NCBI GenBank assembly: GCA_015059185.1
Contig: SVAY01000009.1
Span: forward strand, 1-64,000
Length of the DNA stretch: 64,000 nucleotides
From: Erysipelotrichaceae bacterium
GTDB taxonomy: Bacteria > Bacillota_I > Bacilli_A > RFN20 > CAG-826
Direction: 5' to 3'
Program-made: the position numbers and the translations under genes
Part shown: piece after piece, positions 38,201 through 44,211 of the stretch
Layout of the letters: every line of letters begins with the position of its first letter
Position numbering within the stretch: the first letter of the stretch is position 1
Notes under the pieces: model-generated
Database searches by the model: none
Told to the model about the DNA's origin: nothing
Seen by the model: only the letters and a program-made list of their open reading frames with translations

Positions 38201-40532
38201 AGAATTTATCAGTTGAGAAACTAATCTTGCCATCACTAACTGTACTTTCTAAAGTTTCAGCAACGCCATTATGGACACGAACGATTTTGAATGTACGTGT
38301 TGCACCAAATGGAGCGTTAACGATATCTTCAGGAATATCAAGAGTGATATTGAAGGCATTAGCAGATTCATGGATGGCAACAGGTTCTGCTGCTGTTTCA
38401 TCCTGCTTTTGAACTGTTTTATATAAGGATAAGTCTAAGAATGCACCTTCTTTTAAGCCATTTTCGGCTAAGAAAGTCTTACTAACATTCTTATCTAAGG
38501 CAGGGATCTTTAAATTATTGTCTTCAGTAGTAACTTTGAGGTCGATACTGACACTAGCACCATTAATATAATCTTGAATTTCTTCATCAGTTAATAAAGC
38601 TGTAGCAGTTTCACCATTGAGGTTACTAACTGTTGTCTCAGAAGTTTTGTCATCTAAAGTAACTTTCTTATCAAAACTAACTTCTAATTTCGCGATTGCG
38701 TAATTATATGAGACAAATTCGCTACCAACTGTTAATTTGACGCGATATTCGCCAAATGTAGTAGGAGCAGTTGTACCAAGTGAAGTAACTTGGTTATTTT
38801 CTATTTTTTCATAAGTTATATTATCTTTACTTACATTTAAGCCTGTAGCAGCATTAAATGCATTTAATTGAGTCTCATCGATAGTAGCTTCTGCACTACC
38901 TTGTCCTCTTTCTCTTTGAAGAGTTGGAGCAATAAGGGTAAGAGGATATATTACATCTTTTTCTTCACAGAAAGGACGTTCACATTTTGCATTTAATGTA
39001 TGGGTAGATTGATCTGCAGTAACAGCAAAATCATGTGAGTGACGTAAAAGAGGATGATTTGGACCCATATACCAAATGTTTTCAAAATCAAAACCAACAA
39101 AGCTGCTTTCCATCTTCATTTGTTCCGCAGTTAATTCGGTTGCTGTTGCAGTTGTTGAAGGAGTATCGTAATAACCTATACCTTGTTTATAAGAACCTTT
39201 TAAATAATAAGCATTAGTAACAACACCTTCTCTTGGGTCAGCAGCAATACTTCCTCTACGAGTGTAAGGATATGTTGAGCCGTCTTTATTAGTAATTGAA
39301 CCAGTATTAAAGACGTGATGAATATTTAATGGATAATTAGCAGAGCCACTTGAAGAATTGATACCAGCAGAAACATCAGTTTTTGGATCTGTTGCAGAGG
39401 TTGTACCAGTGTTATAACAGTTAGAAATTTCTAATCTGCTACCACCAGAAACTAAACCATTAGCTGTTTTGCCTTCAATAGTAGCAGTGTTATAACAGGC
39501 AAATACTTTTCCATAAGTAATACTTCCAGCGATACCACCATTTGTACCACCCTTAGTAATTATCTTTCCATCATTGCCACAGTATTCAACTAGAGCACGA
39601 TCACTATTACTGGCATAAATATGACCTACTATACCGCCAGTTGTGGCAATACCATCACCATTGGATGTAATGATGCCTTTATTGTAACAACCTGAAATAA
39701 CTGTTTTACCACTGGATGAACTAATGTATCCAGCAATACCAGCTGTATATTCTTGCGCTGTAACATTTCCATAGTTGACACAGTTTCTAATGGTTACAGG
39801 TTTCATTGAGTAACCAACGATACCACCCACATGAGAATATACACCAACATTAGCAGTGGTGACATTGCCTCTATTAACACAAGATCTAATAACGTTTCCG
39901 TTACCATTGACGTATCCAACGAGTCCACCACTATCGTTACCATTTGAAGCAGTACTTGTATAAGCGGAAGTAACATTACATTCGTTTGTACAATTATAAA
40001 TTAAGTTGTTACCAGTAGAGTAACTTCCCATACCTGCAACAAGACCACCAACATCTCTTGAACCTGTGATTTGTCCAGCAATAGTAAGATTTTTAATAGT
40101 TGCGTTTGTTATTAACGTAAAGAAACCAATATAGCTATTACTTGGTTTGTTGATGTAAACACCACTTACCTTGTAACCGGAACCATCAAAAGTACCAGAA
40201 TATGGTATGCTATATGTACCAATTTGATTCCACGGATTATCAGACGAACCGCCTAAATCAATGTTTGCAATCAGACGCGCACTAGCTGATGAGTTACGTG
40301 TTTGACCATTTTCACCGACTGTAATGTCACGGAATGTTTGAAGCTCAGCTTTAGTTCCAATAAGATATGGATTTTCAACTGTACCTTCACCAGATAAGGT
40401 AACATCAGATTCGGCTTCAGCCTTTTGGGCCAATTTAATTCTCCCAATTGTAGTTGGGGGAATACCACAGATGACAAATGCTGCGGTGAATAACGCGAGT
40501 CTTGCTCGCTTGAGTGATTTTCTTTTTGCCAT
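32241..40532 (-). CDS. Giant secreted protein with dockerin, cohesin-like and beta-helix repeat regions
   Basis: Protein of 2763 aa with an AGGAGG ribosome site. Order of parts: signal peptide (1-40); GLUG-like repeats with GGLVG/GGIVG motifs (about 60-450); cohesin-like domain (about 790-950, FNSILLLPQYDSNVF); MBG-like and beta-sandwich repeats (about 1050-1560); InlB-type modules (about 1565-1810); type-I-like dockerin (about 1812-1895) with calcium loops GDVNADGSVTTDD and ADNNQDQSKDI; then a right-handed beta-helix region ending in three ~222-residue repeats (about 2088-2763) rich in INGGTF. No LPXTG or C-terminal helix is seen, so attachment through the dockerin to the cohesin proteins encoded next is the natural reading. 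Adhesin or glycan-binding roles are possible. Confidence 0.85.
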   Translation of the reverse strand: MAKRKSLKRARLALFTAAFVICGIPPTTIGRIKLAQKAEAESDVTLSGEGTVENPYLIGTKAELQTFRDITVGENGQTRNSSASARLIANIDLGGSSDNPWNQIGTYSIPYSGTFDGSGYKVSGVYINKPSNSYIGFFTLITNATIKNLTIAGQITGSRDVGGLVAGMGSYSTGNNLIYNCTNECNVTSAYTSTASNGNDSGGLVGYVNGNGNVIRSCVNRGNVTTANVGVYSHVGGIVGYSMKPVTIRNCVNYGNVTAQEYTAGIAGYISSSSGKTVISGCYNKGIITSNGDGIATTGGIVGHIYASNSDRALVEYCGNDGKIITKGGTNGGIAGSITYGKVFACYNTATIEGKTANGLVSGGSRLEISNCYNTGTTSATDPKTDVSAGINSSSGSANYPLNIHHVFNTGSITNKDGSTYPYTRRGSIAADPREGVVTNAYYLKGSYKQGIGYYDTPSTTATATELTAEQMKMESSFVGFDFENIWYMGPNHPLLRHSHDFAVTADQSTHTLNAKCERPFCEEKDVIYPLTLIAPTLQRERGQGSAEATIDETQLNAFNAATGLNVSKDNITYEKIENNQVTSLGTTAPTTFGEYRVKLTVGSEFVSYNYAIAKLEVSFDKKVTLDDKTSETTVSNLNGETATALLTDEEIQDYINGASVSIDLKVTTEDNNLKIPALDKNVSKTFLAENGLKEGAFLDLSLYKTVQKQDETAAEPVAIHESANAFNITLDIPEDIVNAPFGATRTFKIVRVHNGVAETLESTVSDGKISFSTDKFSTYVIVYSDQYQEGGEYIEFTPTIDGANPDCPPYTDYIDNNSVGKTYTVNYKITHNDGFNSILLLPQYDSNVFDIVSVTVNDSALGAATISEGSGTKKILLENTGDKYTGLDGEDESFLTIVYELKTATPGDYHFGFDLNTTGDNNCSAAYYIVNGEQKGEQTRVPLVANEPILTLVTVQDSEIVIGRNTTEDNPVSYEFTYSKTETGVQLVSDFTPNSNKVEYTYNGDATPVIKWYEADVSGSTPVRTANELSYVPMQAGYYYIGISAPESIAYRAAAEVFALVHISPLAVDVTIDNKQSEYKEALEELTYTTSVQPFAGDDFGIVLSTDATNTSPVGDYSITGSTNGTVGSYVFNFTQDAKYTINPKQVTVIALDQQAEYTGSEPTVDQAQYKVEGVDYELTLQVVITKAPGVNVGSYELTPSLSVTPANYDFTFENGIFSIVSQSKDTAYFEPFFSGKTLTYNGAEQDLLELVQAKDEWWTYTVSGNLQKDAKESYTIEITINLTQEDADNHTGGQTKIYFTTTGKINPAPITIKADDKTSEYGKNPEALSGSVVSGTNYNNELTISASTASPITASTDVGEYEITVSVSSNTNYVVTLQSGTYEVTKGQAEVTASAADVYYNRSLAATASGNVNTIDLSSLVDIKYYSDSACTQEVTPTDAGTYYAKAIIAGTDNYYGTEEIVVFEILKVKLEDVTFSYSHGQASWTAVANDTGKTSDEAGVDPLALKEGTSVTYHVYDGENLVATIASNDPLLFNASESTTYKVVAVASNANYLNSESLMVRAYEVSFNEGNHSGNPTGEVSNMPATQYIFEGQTAIAPDTNPTVDSCTFKYWKVGNDQFDFSTPINGDVVIVAEWDAITYTITLKYVSTSSTENVDLFKIEGLYLNSEVNYSSLAINPTKDSTDLGIYYTFANKWTDTNNVEYNAENSIIKNFKVTGDMTFVAVFNTNYNSFTITYHFSNNESVVDYSQYGDVQTVQYGNEIVYRDYTGANVTWFVTDYWYANEARTEVVPVRMPNHDIDVYGTYKFDIGQGDVNADGSVTTDDITLYRQWVVGGYTMTVVESGNEWDLVNGGNYDANTRYFLKRVADNNQDQSKDIRDISITRMAIVGGYDWDITNGEVVTGDNINKTKTVTTIENVSEGLDTYGRVRLYSDVTSTTTAISSDTSNNIYVDLGGKTLTVKSFSLNTNGINATIYVRNGTIVTTDGITITAPNGNVILENLIGYVGDAEVDLQAASNSLHFAEVVKFYKAENTPAPINVEKDTHLVIEEGTDIVIEKVIVTENFVASESSAIVLDNNTNIDIVVEGGIGNSISTLSELVAAASNGGTYVLTADISYNGTLGIYKDTTIILNGHKLESVNSSALYAMEGATLTINGNGEVKAQEVCVMAFDGSKVVINGGTYTSKDNFVVGTNGTSGRGNNEITINGGTFNGGIQSAGYIACGIYVANNDTVVVNGGTFNVVDGVGILARSGQTYVADGVVFNLTHSDNPRYYGWVGDNKFNIPTLEIVADPAANYPGGTPSVDNHTSYGVWTTASVATEAQFDEAVSRGNSIIYLTSDITYAGQLSVNKDTIIDLRGHTLESTDDCALAVSGGATLTINGEGNVKAQEVCVLVVDGSKVVINDGTYTAKDNFVVGTNGTSGRGSNEIIINGGTFNGGIQSAGYVACGIYVANNDTVVVNGGTFNITNGVGILARSGNTTINQGATFNVTGNGTLGKVGDSKVTVPSGRDVVVDYAANYPGGDPVLNNNTDYSVYTLNEVATLDDLVAAASNGGYYALTANISYNGTLGISKDTTIFLNGYTIESGNGSALAASNGATLTINGNGNVKAQEVCVLVLDGSKAVINGGTYTSKDNFVVGTNGSTNRGNNEITINGGTFNGNIVTAGYVACGIYVANSDTVVVNGGTFNIANGVGILARSGNTTVNSGATFNVTGDGTLGKVGDSRVVLPAGEILVIDYAANYPGGTPVLNNNSQYNVYTINA
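32244..34270 (-). repeat. Three tandem ~667-bp coding repeats
   Basis: The 3' end of the giant gene consists of three copies near 32244-32925, 32926-33595 and 33596-34270. A shared marker (plus-strand CCACCTGGATAGTTAGCAGC) starts at 32296, 32962 and 33631, giving spacings of 666 and 669 bp. Each copy encodes about 222 residues ending in ANYPGG and a VYT/VWT segment. Long identical stretches make recombination between copies likely. Confidence 0.85.
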
Positions 40533-40575
40533 AAAGATCCTCCTGTTCTGACTTAAAAGTACATACTTTTTTGTG

Positions 40576-40595
40576 GCGACTTCTCGCCAAGTCGC
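40576..40595 (-). other. 5'-leader hairpin of the giant surface gene
   Basis: On the minus strand GCGACTT, loop GGCGAG and AAGTCGC. An alternative 5-bp stem GGCGA/TCGCC overlaps it. It lies right after the -10 box, at or near the mRNA 5' end. It could stabilise the transcript or affect initiation. Confidence 0.5.
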
Positions 40596-40598
40596 TTA

Positions 40599-40628
40599 AT
40601 TTTAAAAAAAAAAAAAAACACATGTCAA
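40599..40628 (-). promoter_or_regulatory. Promoter of the surface operon with homopolymer spacer
   Basis: On the minus strand TTGACA (40623-40628, perfect consensus), an 18-nt spacer of TGTG plus 14 T, and TAAAAT (40599-40604, one mismatch). The full T-run is 15 nt (40604-40618) and includes the first base of the -10 box. Slippage would change the spacer length and so promoter strength. This is the only long homopolymer I see in the window. Confidence 0.75.
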
Positions 40629-40707
40629 TTATTAATTATTAATAAAAAGTAAAGTCCATTAAGACAGAAGTTATTAGATAACTAGCAAAAAATCTAATTT
40701 TGTCTAA

Positions 40708-40777
40708 TGTAAAACAAAAAACAATGTCGTTCAAATATTTTAGAAATTATAGCCAAAATTTATTTGAAAAACATTGT
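40708..40777 (-). terminator. Long-stem terminator after thiT
   Basis: Arms at 40721-40737 and 40761-40777 pair over 17 bp with two mismatches around a 23-nt loop. On the minus strand a TTTTTGTTTT tract follows. It separates thiT from the surface operon promoter. No gene is seen elsewhere in 40533-40807. Confidence 0.65.
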
Positions 40778-40807
40778 CTTTAGAAGACTTTTGGTTACGA
40801 AATATAA

Positions 40808-41839
40808 TTACAGTTTTTGAGGTGGAAAACGTTTATTGATTTTAAGTAATGGACCATAAAGCGCCATTAAAATTGCTAAAGCAAGTCCACCACTAATAAA
40901 GACATAACCAACGTTATAAAGCATTGCAGCAGCTACGTCTAAATCGTAAAAAATCATACTAGAAATAGTGCCACCAACAAAGCGAATAAATGTCGCCCCG
41001 ATTGCCCCAATTGCTAAATATAGTTCGCCTTTAAAATTGTAGTTATCTTTATCACTAGGAAGGATGCGAGTTGTGAAAAATCCTAAAAATGATGCTCCGC
41101 CAAAACCAAGAAGATAGTCAAATGGGAAATAAGCAAATCCCCAGCCATCAGTTAAACAAGATACTAACCCATAAACAATGCCACACCCAATGAAACCTTT
41201 AAGTGGTCCACGTCTAATGGCAAGAAGAAATAATGGGAGCATTTGTAGATTCACACTACCACCAGTTGGAGCAGGGAATAGACGGATAAAATTTAACCCA
41301 AGAGCAGCAGCAATTAATACACCGCTTTCTGTAATATCTCGAGTTGTGAATCCCACATCATTAATCGCAAAACTAAGCACACATGTAGAAAGGACAAAAT
41401 AAGAAATTGTTGGAATAACTCCACAGAAGTATATTTTGTCAAAAGAACAGCTCGTTCCAAGCTTATTTTCAAGTAACGATACAAAAACATCTTTACTAAC
41501 TATAGAAACGATCGCACTAAATAGAAGCAGGAACAAAGATACAAAAGCAAAATTCTTATGATATTTATTAAAAAATAGCAAAATTGCAGAAATAATTGGT
41601 AAAGCTAAATAATTTATCACATAGAAAAGAGTTAAAGAAATACCAACATCTTTACCTGCAATTAAATCATATAGATGATATATTACTTTTTCTTCTCCGG
41701 TTTCAACACGATAAAAATTGCCAATCATACTTAAGCCAATGGTTAAGCCTATAACTACTAAAATAAAGAATGGCAAAATTTTAACAAAAAGTTCTTTATA
41801 TTTTTTGTTTTTTTCTTTAATTAATGCTTCATTATCCAT
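40808..41839 (-). CDS. thiT: Thiamine transporter ThiT (ECF S component) with N-terminal extension
   Basis: Protein of 343 aa. The C-terminal half (from about 165) is a ThiT-type S component: NFIRLFPAPTGGSVNLQMLPLFLLAIRRG, then FPFDYLLGFGGA. It captures thiamine and works with the shared ECF energising module, which is not encoded in this window. The first ~150 residues add about four membrane helices not found in standard ThiT (~190 aa). A TPP riboswitch precedes it and overlaps its ribosome site, which strongly supports thiamine as substrate. Confidence 0.88.
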   Translation of the reverse strand: MDNEALIKEKNKKYKELFVKILPFFILVVIGLTIGLSMIGNFYRVETGEEKVIYHLYDLIAGKDVGISLTLFYVINYLALPIISAILLFFNKYHKNFAFVSLFLLLFSAIVSIVSKDVFVSLLENKLGTSCSFDKIYFCGVIPTISYFVLSTCVLSFAINDVGFTTRDITESGVLIAAALGLNFIRLFPAPTGGSVNLQMLPLFLLAIRRGPLKGFIGCGIVYGLVSCLTDGWGFAYFPFDYLLGFGGASFLGFFTTRILPSDKDNYNFKGELYLAIGAIGATFIRFVGGTISSMIFYDLDVAAAMLYNVGYVFISGGLALAILMALYGPLLKINKRFPPQKL

Positions 41840-41846
41840 AAAAAAT

Positions 41847-41960
41847 CCTCCATATAAACGGAGGGGCGCTATTTAAAAACAGTCACCTCCGCCAGCATTA
41901 CCTGGATCAGGCATGGTCGAACCGAATCAGGTTCCTCTCAGCCAGGTTCACCTAGCTCCC
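41847..41960 (-). promoter_or_regulatory. TPP riboswitch controlling thiT
   Basis: Read on the minus strand, conserved THI-box elements are visible: CTGAGAGG in the pyrimidine-sensor arm and CCTGATCCAGGTAATGCTGG in the pyrophosphate arm, followed by CGGAGG. Downstream CCTCCG (41859-41864) can pair either with the aptamer's CGGAGG or with the ribosome site GGAGG (41847-41851), which sits 7 nt before the ATG. TPP binding should free CCTCCG to hide the ribosome site. The six T after the stem could also allow termination. Confidence 0.93.
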
Positions 41961-42057
41961 AAATCAATATTAGACTAATTATTAATAAATGTTTAGAGTT
42001 TTTTATATAACACATGGCAGAAAACCCATTTATCTTTAGTTTATGGGATGAAGGCCG

Positions 42058-42132
42058 TTAACCTTGATTTTCAATATACTTTCTTATGGTTTCTGGATTT
42101 ACTTCTCCAATAGAACATACAAAATCATACAT
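42058..42132 (-). pseudogene. C-terminal remnant of tnpA (Y1 transposase)
   Basis: 24 codons ending in GEVNPETIRKYIENQG and a stop. This matches the usual C-terminal end of IS200/IS605 TnpA (V..ETI.KYIENQ). The catalytic HUH and Tyr regions are gone, and the tnpB promoter lies where the rest should be. The stop is 11 nt from the left-end hairpin, as expected for an IS605-type layout. Confidence 0.7.
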
Positions 42133-42185
42133 AGATTTGTTTATTATATAAACAAAAAATGATATAATATTAATAGAGGTAAAAG

Positions 42186-43433
42186 ATGTATCTAACGATA
42201 AAACAACAACCTAAATTATCTAAGACTAACTATGATATTCTTTTAGAATTATCTAGATATGCAAAGAACCTTTTTAATGAAGCATTATATAGCTGTAGAC
42301 AATATTACTTCAATGAAGGTAAGTATTTACGTTATGAAGATAATTATCATTTATTAAAATCGTCTGAGAACTATAGAATGCTTAACAGTAATATGGCAGA
42401 GCAGATATTAAAAGAAGTTGATGGATCGTTTAAATCTTTCTTTATGCTTCTAGCTAAGGCTAAGAAAGGTTCTTATTCCTATAAAGACATCAAACTACCT
42501 CAATATTTAAGAAAGGAGGGTTATTATCCTTTAACGATAGGGTTTGTAAGAGTATCTAATAACATACTAGTGTTACCAATGAGTAGCTCCTATCGTAAGG
42601 AACATAATAAGGTAGAAATAACCATACCACCTATGTTAGTAGGAAAGAAGATTAAGGAGATTAGAATTATTCCTAAATCAGATGGAAGGTTCTTTGAGAT
42701 TCAATACACCTATGAAGCAGGTCAAGATATCAAAGAAGAGTTAGACTTTAACAAATCATTATCCATCGATGTTGGAGTGAATAATTTCGTTACTTCTATA
42801 ACTAACGAAGGTGAGAGTTTCATTTTAGATGGAAGAAGACTTAAATCAATTAACCAATGGTTTAACAAAAATAATGCAAGGCTTCTTTCAATTAAAGATA
42901 AACAAAAGATAACTTTTAAAACTAAACAACAAGCATTATTAGAAAGAAAAAGGAATAACTCTATCAACGACTATATTTCTAAATGTGCAAGACACATTAT
43001 TAATTATTCTTTAGACCATAACATTGGTAACATCGTTATCGGCTATAATCCTAAATTACAAAATGAAACTAATTTAGGTAAAAGAAATAACCAAACATTT
43101 GTAAACATTCCGTTTGGAAAGTTACAAAATAAACTCACCTACCTCTCTCAATATTATGGAATAAGATTAATTAAGCAAGAAGAAAGTTATACATCTAAAG
43201 CATCATTCTTTGATAAAGATGATATTCCTTCCTTTACCAACAGTGATGATAAAGAATATGTATTCTCTGGAAAAAGAATCAAAAGAGGATTATATAAAAC
43301 TTCAACTGGCAAACTATTAAATGCAGATGTTAATGGAGCACTTAATATTTTGAAAAAAAGTAATGTTGTAGACTTGACAGTCTTATACAGTAGAGGCGAA
43401 GTGGATACGCCTTTAAGAATAAGGATAGCTTAA
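42186..43433 (+). CDS. tnpB: TnpB-like RNA-guided nuclease (IS605 OrfB)
   Basis: Protein of 415 aa of the OrfB/TnpB family. Such proteins are guided by an RNA from the element's right end to cut the donor site. RuvC-like residues: Asp in LSIDVGVNNF (about 196) and Asp in NADVNGALNI (about 380). The usual middle Glu segment reads IVIGYNPKLQNE, with Gly where IVIED is common; EESYTSKAS follows. There is no CxxC zinc ribbon. A TATAAT box (42163-42168) and GAGGT ribosome site precede the ATG. The frame is intact. Confidence 0.88.
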   Translation: MYLTIKQQPKLSKTNYDILLELSRYAKNLFNEALYSCRQYYFNEGKYLRYEDNYHLLKSSENYRMLNSNMAEQILKEVDGSFKSFFMLLAKAKKGSYSYKDIKLPQYLRKEGYYPLTIGFVRVSNNILVLPMSSSYRKEHNKVEITIPPMLVGKKIKEIRIIPKSDGRFFEIQYTYEAGQDIKEELDFNKSLSIDVGVNNFVTSITNEGESFILDGRRLKSINQWFNKNNARLLSIKDKQKITFKTKQQALLERKRNNSINDYISKCARHIINYSLDHNIGNIVIGYNPKLQNETNLGKRNNQTFVNIPFGKLQNKLTYLSQYYGIRLIKQEESYTSKASFFDKDDIPSFTNSDDKEYVFSGKRIKRGLYKTSTGKLLNADVNGALNILKKSNVVDLTVLYSRGEVDTPLRIRIA

Positions 43434-43490
43434 ACTATCAACCTTCTTAAGAAGCCCGTAAGTCTTTAACTTATGGAAGATTCATTGCAC
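43434..43490 (+). ncRNA. Candidate guide-RNA 3' region at the IS right end
   Basis: In tnpB elements the guide RNA covers the tnpB 3' end and the right-end hairpin, with the guide in the flanking DNA. Here the palindrome CTTCTTAAGAAG and the 8-bp hairpin (43456-43476) fit such a scaffold. The guide would then read into the 3' end of ung. This is inference from position and structure; the exact ends are unknown. Confidence 0.4.
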
Positions 43491-44152
43491 CACTCTATTT
43501 CTTTTAAACCATTCTCTTTGAGATATTGATTACATGCTTTAAAGTGGCCGTTATTAAACCATCCACCTCTATTAGCAGCTAACGGGGAAGGATGCACACA
43601 TTCTAAGATTAAATGAGTTGGGTTATTGAGATAATATTTAAGCTTTCTAGCCGGTCCGCCCCAAAGCATAAATACCATTGGACGATGTTGTTTATCTAAT
43701 TCCGTTAATACATCTTCTAAAAAGAGATGATATTCTTTGATGTTATGGCTTAAAGGTTCATGTGCTCTAACAGATAATATAGAGTTAAGAAGTAACACAC
43801 CTTGTTTTGCTAAATAGGTCAAGTCACCACTAAAATAGTCCATCTTTTGACCATATTCTAATTCAATCTCTTTATAGATATTCACTAATGAAGGTGGTAC
43901 CTTCACTCCCTTAGGAACAGAAAAAGATAAACCCATGGCCTGTCCTGGTTCATGGTATGGATCTTGTCCAATAATCACCACTTTCACTTTATCTAAAGGG
44001 GTAAGCTTAAAAGCATTAAACAATTTTTCTCTCGGTGGATAAATAGTATAAGATGCATATTCAACATTTAAAAAATGATTAAGATATTCACTATAATCTT
44101 TCGCACTTACGCTTTTAAAAAACTCATTCCATGATTTGTGTGCTTGATACAT
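43466..44152 (-). CDS. ung: Uracil-DNA glycosylase
   Basis: Protein of 228 aa from the ATG at 44152; a longer frame to 44248 lacks family similarity. It removes uracil from DNA in base-excision repair. Motifs: VVIIGQDPYHEPGQAMGLSFSV with the catalytic Asp, LLLNSILSVRAHEP, VFMLWGG, and the DNA-intercalating HPSPLAANRGG. The stop codon lies in the loop of the IS right-end hairpin, so the last residues (about NESSIS) come from IS sequence. The conserved core is complete. Confidence 0.95.
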   Translation of the reverse strand: MYQAHKSWNEFFKSVSAKDYSEYLNHFLNVEYASYTIYPPREKLFNAFKLTPLDKVKVVIIGQDPYHEPGQAMGLSFSVPKGVKVPPSLVNIYKEIELEYGQKMDYFSGDLTYLAKQGVLLLNSILSVRAHEPLSHNIKEYHLFLEDVLTELDKQHRPMVFMLWGGPARKLKYYLNNPTHLILECVHPSPLAANRGGWFNNGHFKACNQYLKENGLKEIEWCNESSIS

Positions 44153-44211
44153 AAAGTAATGATAACATTTTTCTACCAAAGTAGAAATAAGATAGTATAA
44201 TGCTTTTATAT

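Larger units (their letters stand above)
42025..43477 (+). mobile_element. IS200/IS605-family element, tnpA-deficient
   Basis: The element holds a divergent tnpA remnant and an intact tnpB. It is framed by similar subterminal hairpins in direct orientation: left 42025-42047 (CCCAT/ATGGG) and right 43455-43477 (CCGTAAGT/ACTTATGG). Both contain TCTTTA and TTATGG at the same spacing. IS605-type elements have such imperfect hairpin ends rather than inverted repeats. The true ends lie some nucleotides outside the hairpins and I cannot fix them. Without TnpA in cis it would need a helper transposase. Confidence 0.75.

Noticed and set aside
32241..40532. LPXTG or other C-terminal wall anchor on the giant protein
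   Set aside because: The C-terminus ends in a beta-helix repeat (NVYTINA) with no sorting motif, hydrophobic helix or basic tail.
40604..40618. T15 tract as the thiT terminator
   Set aside because: No GC-rich stem directly precedes it on the minus strand, it sits inside a near-consensus promoter, and a better terminator exists at 40708-40777.
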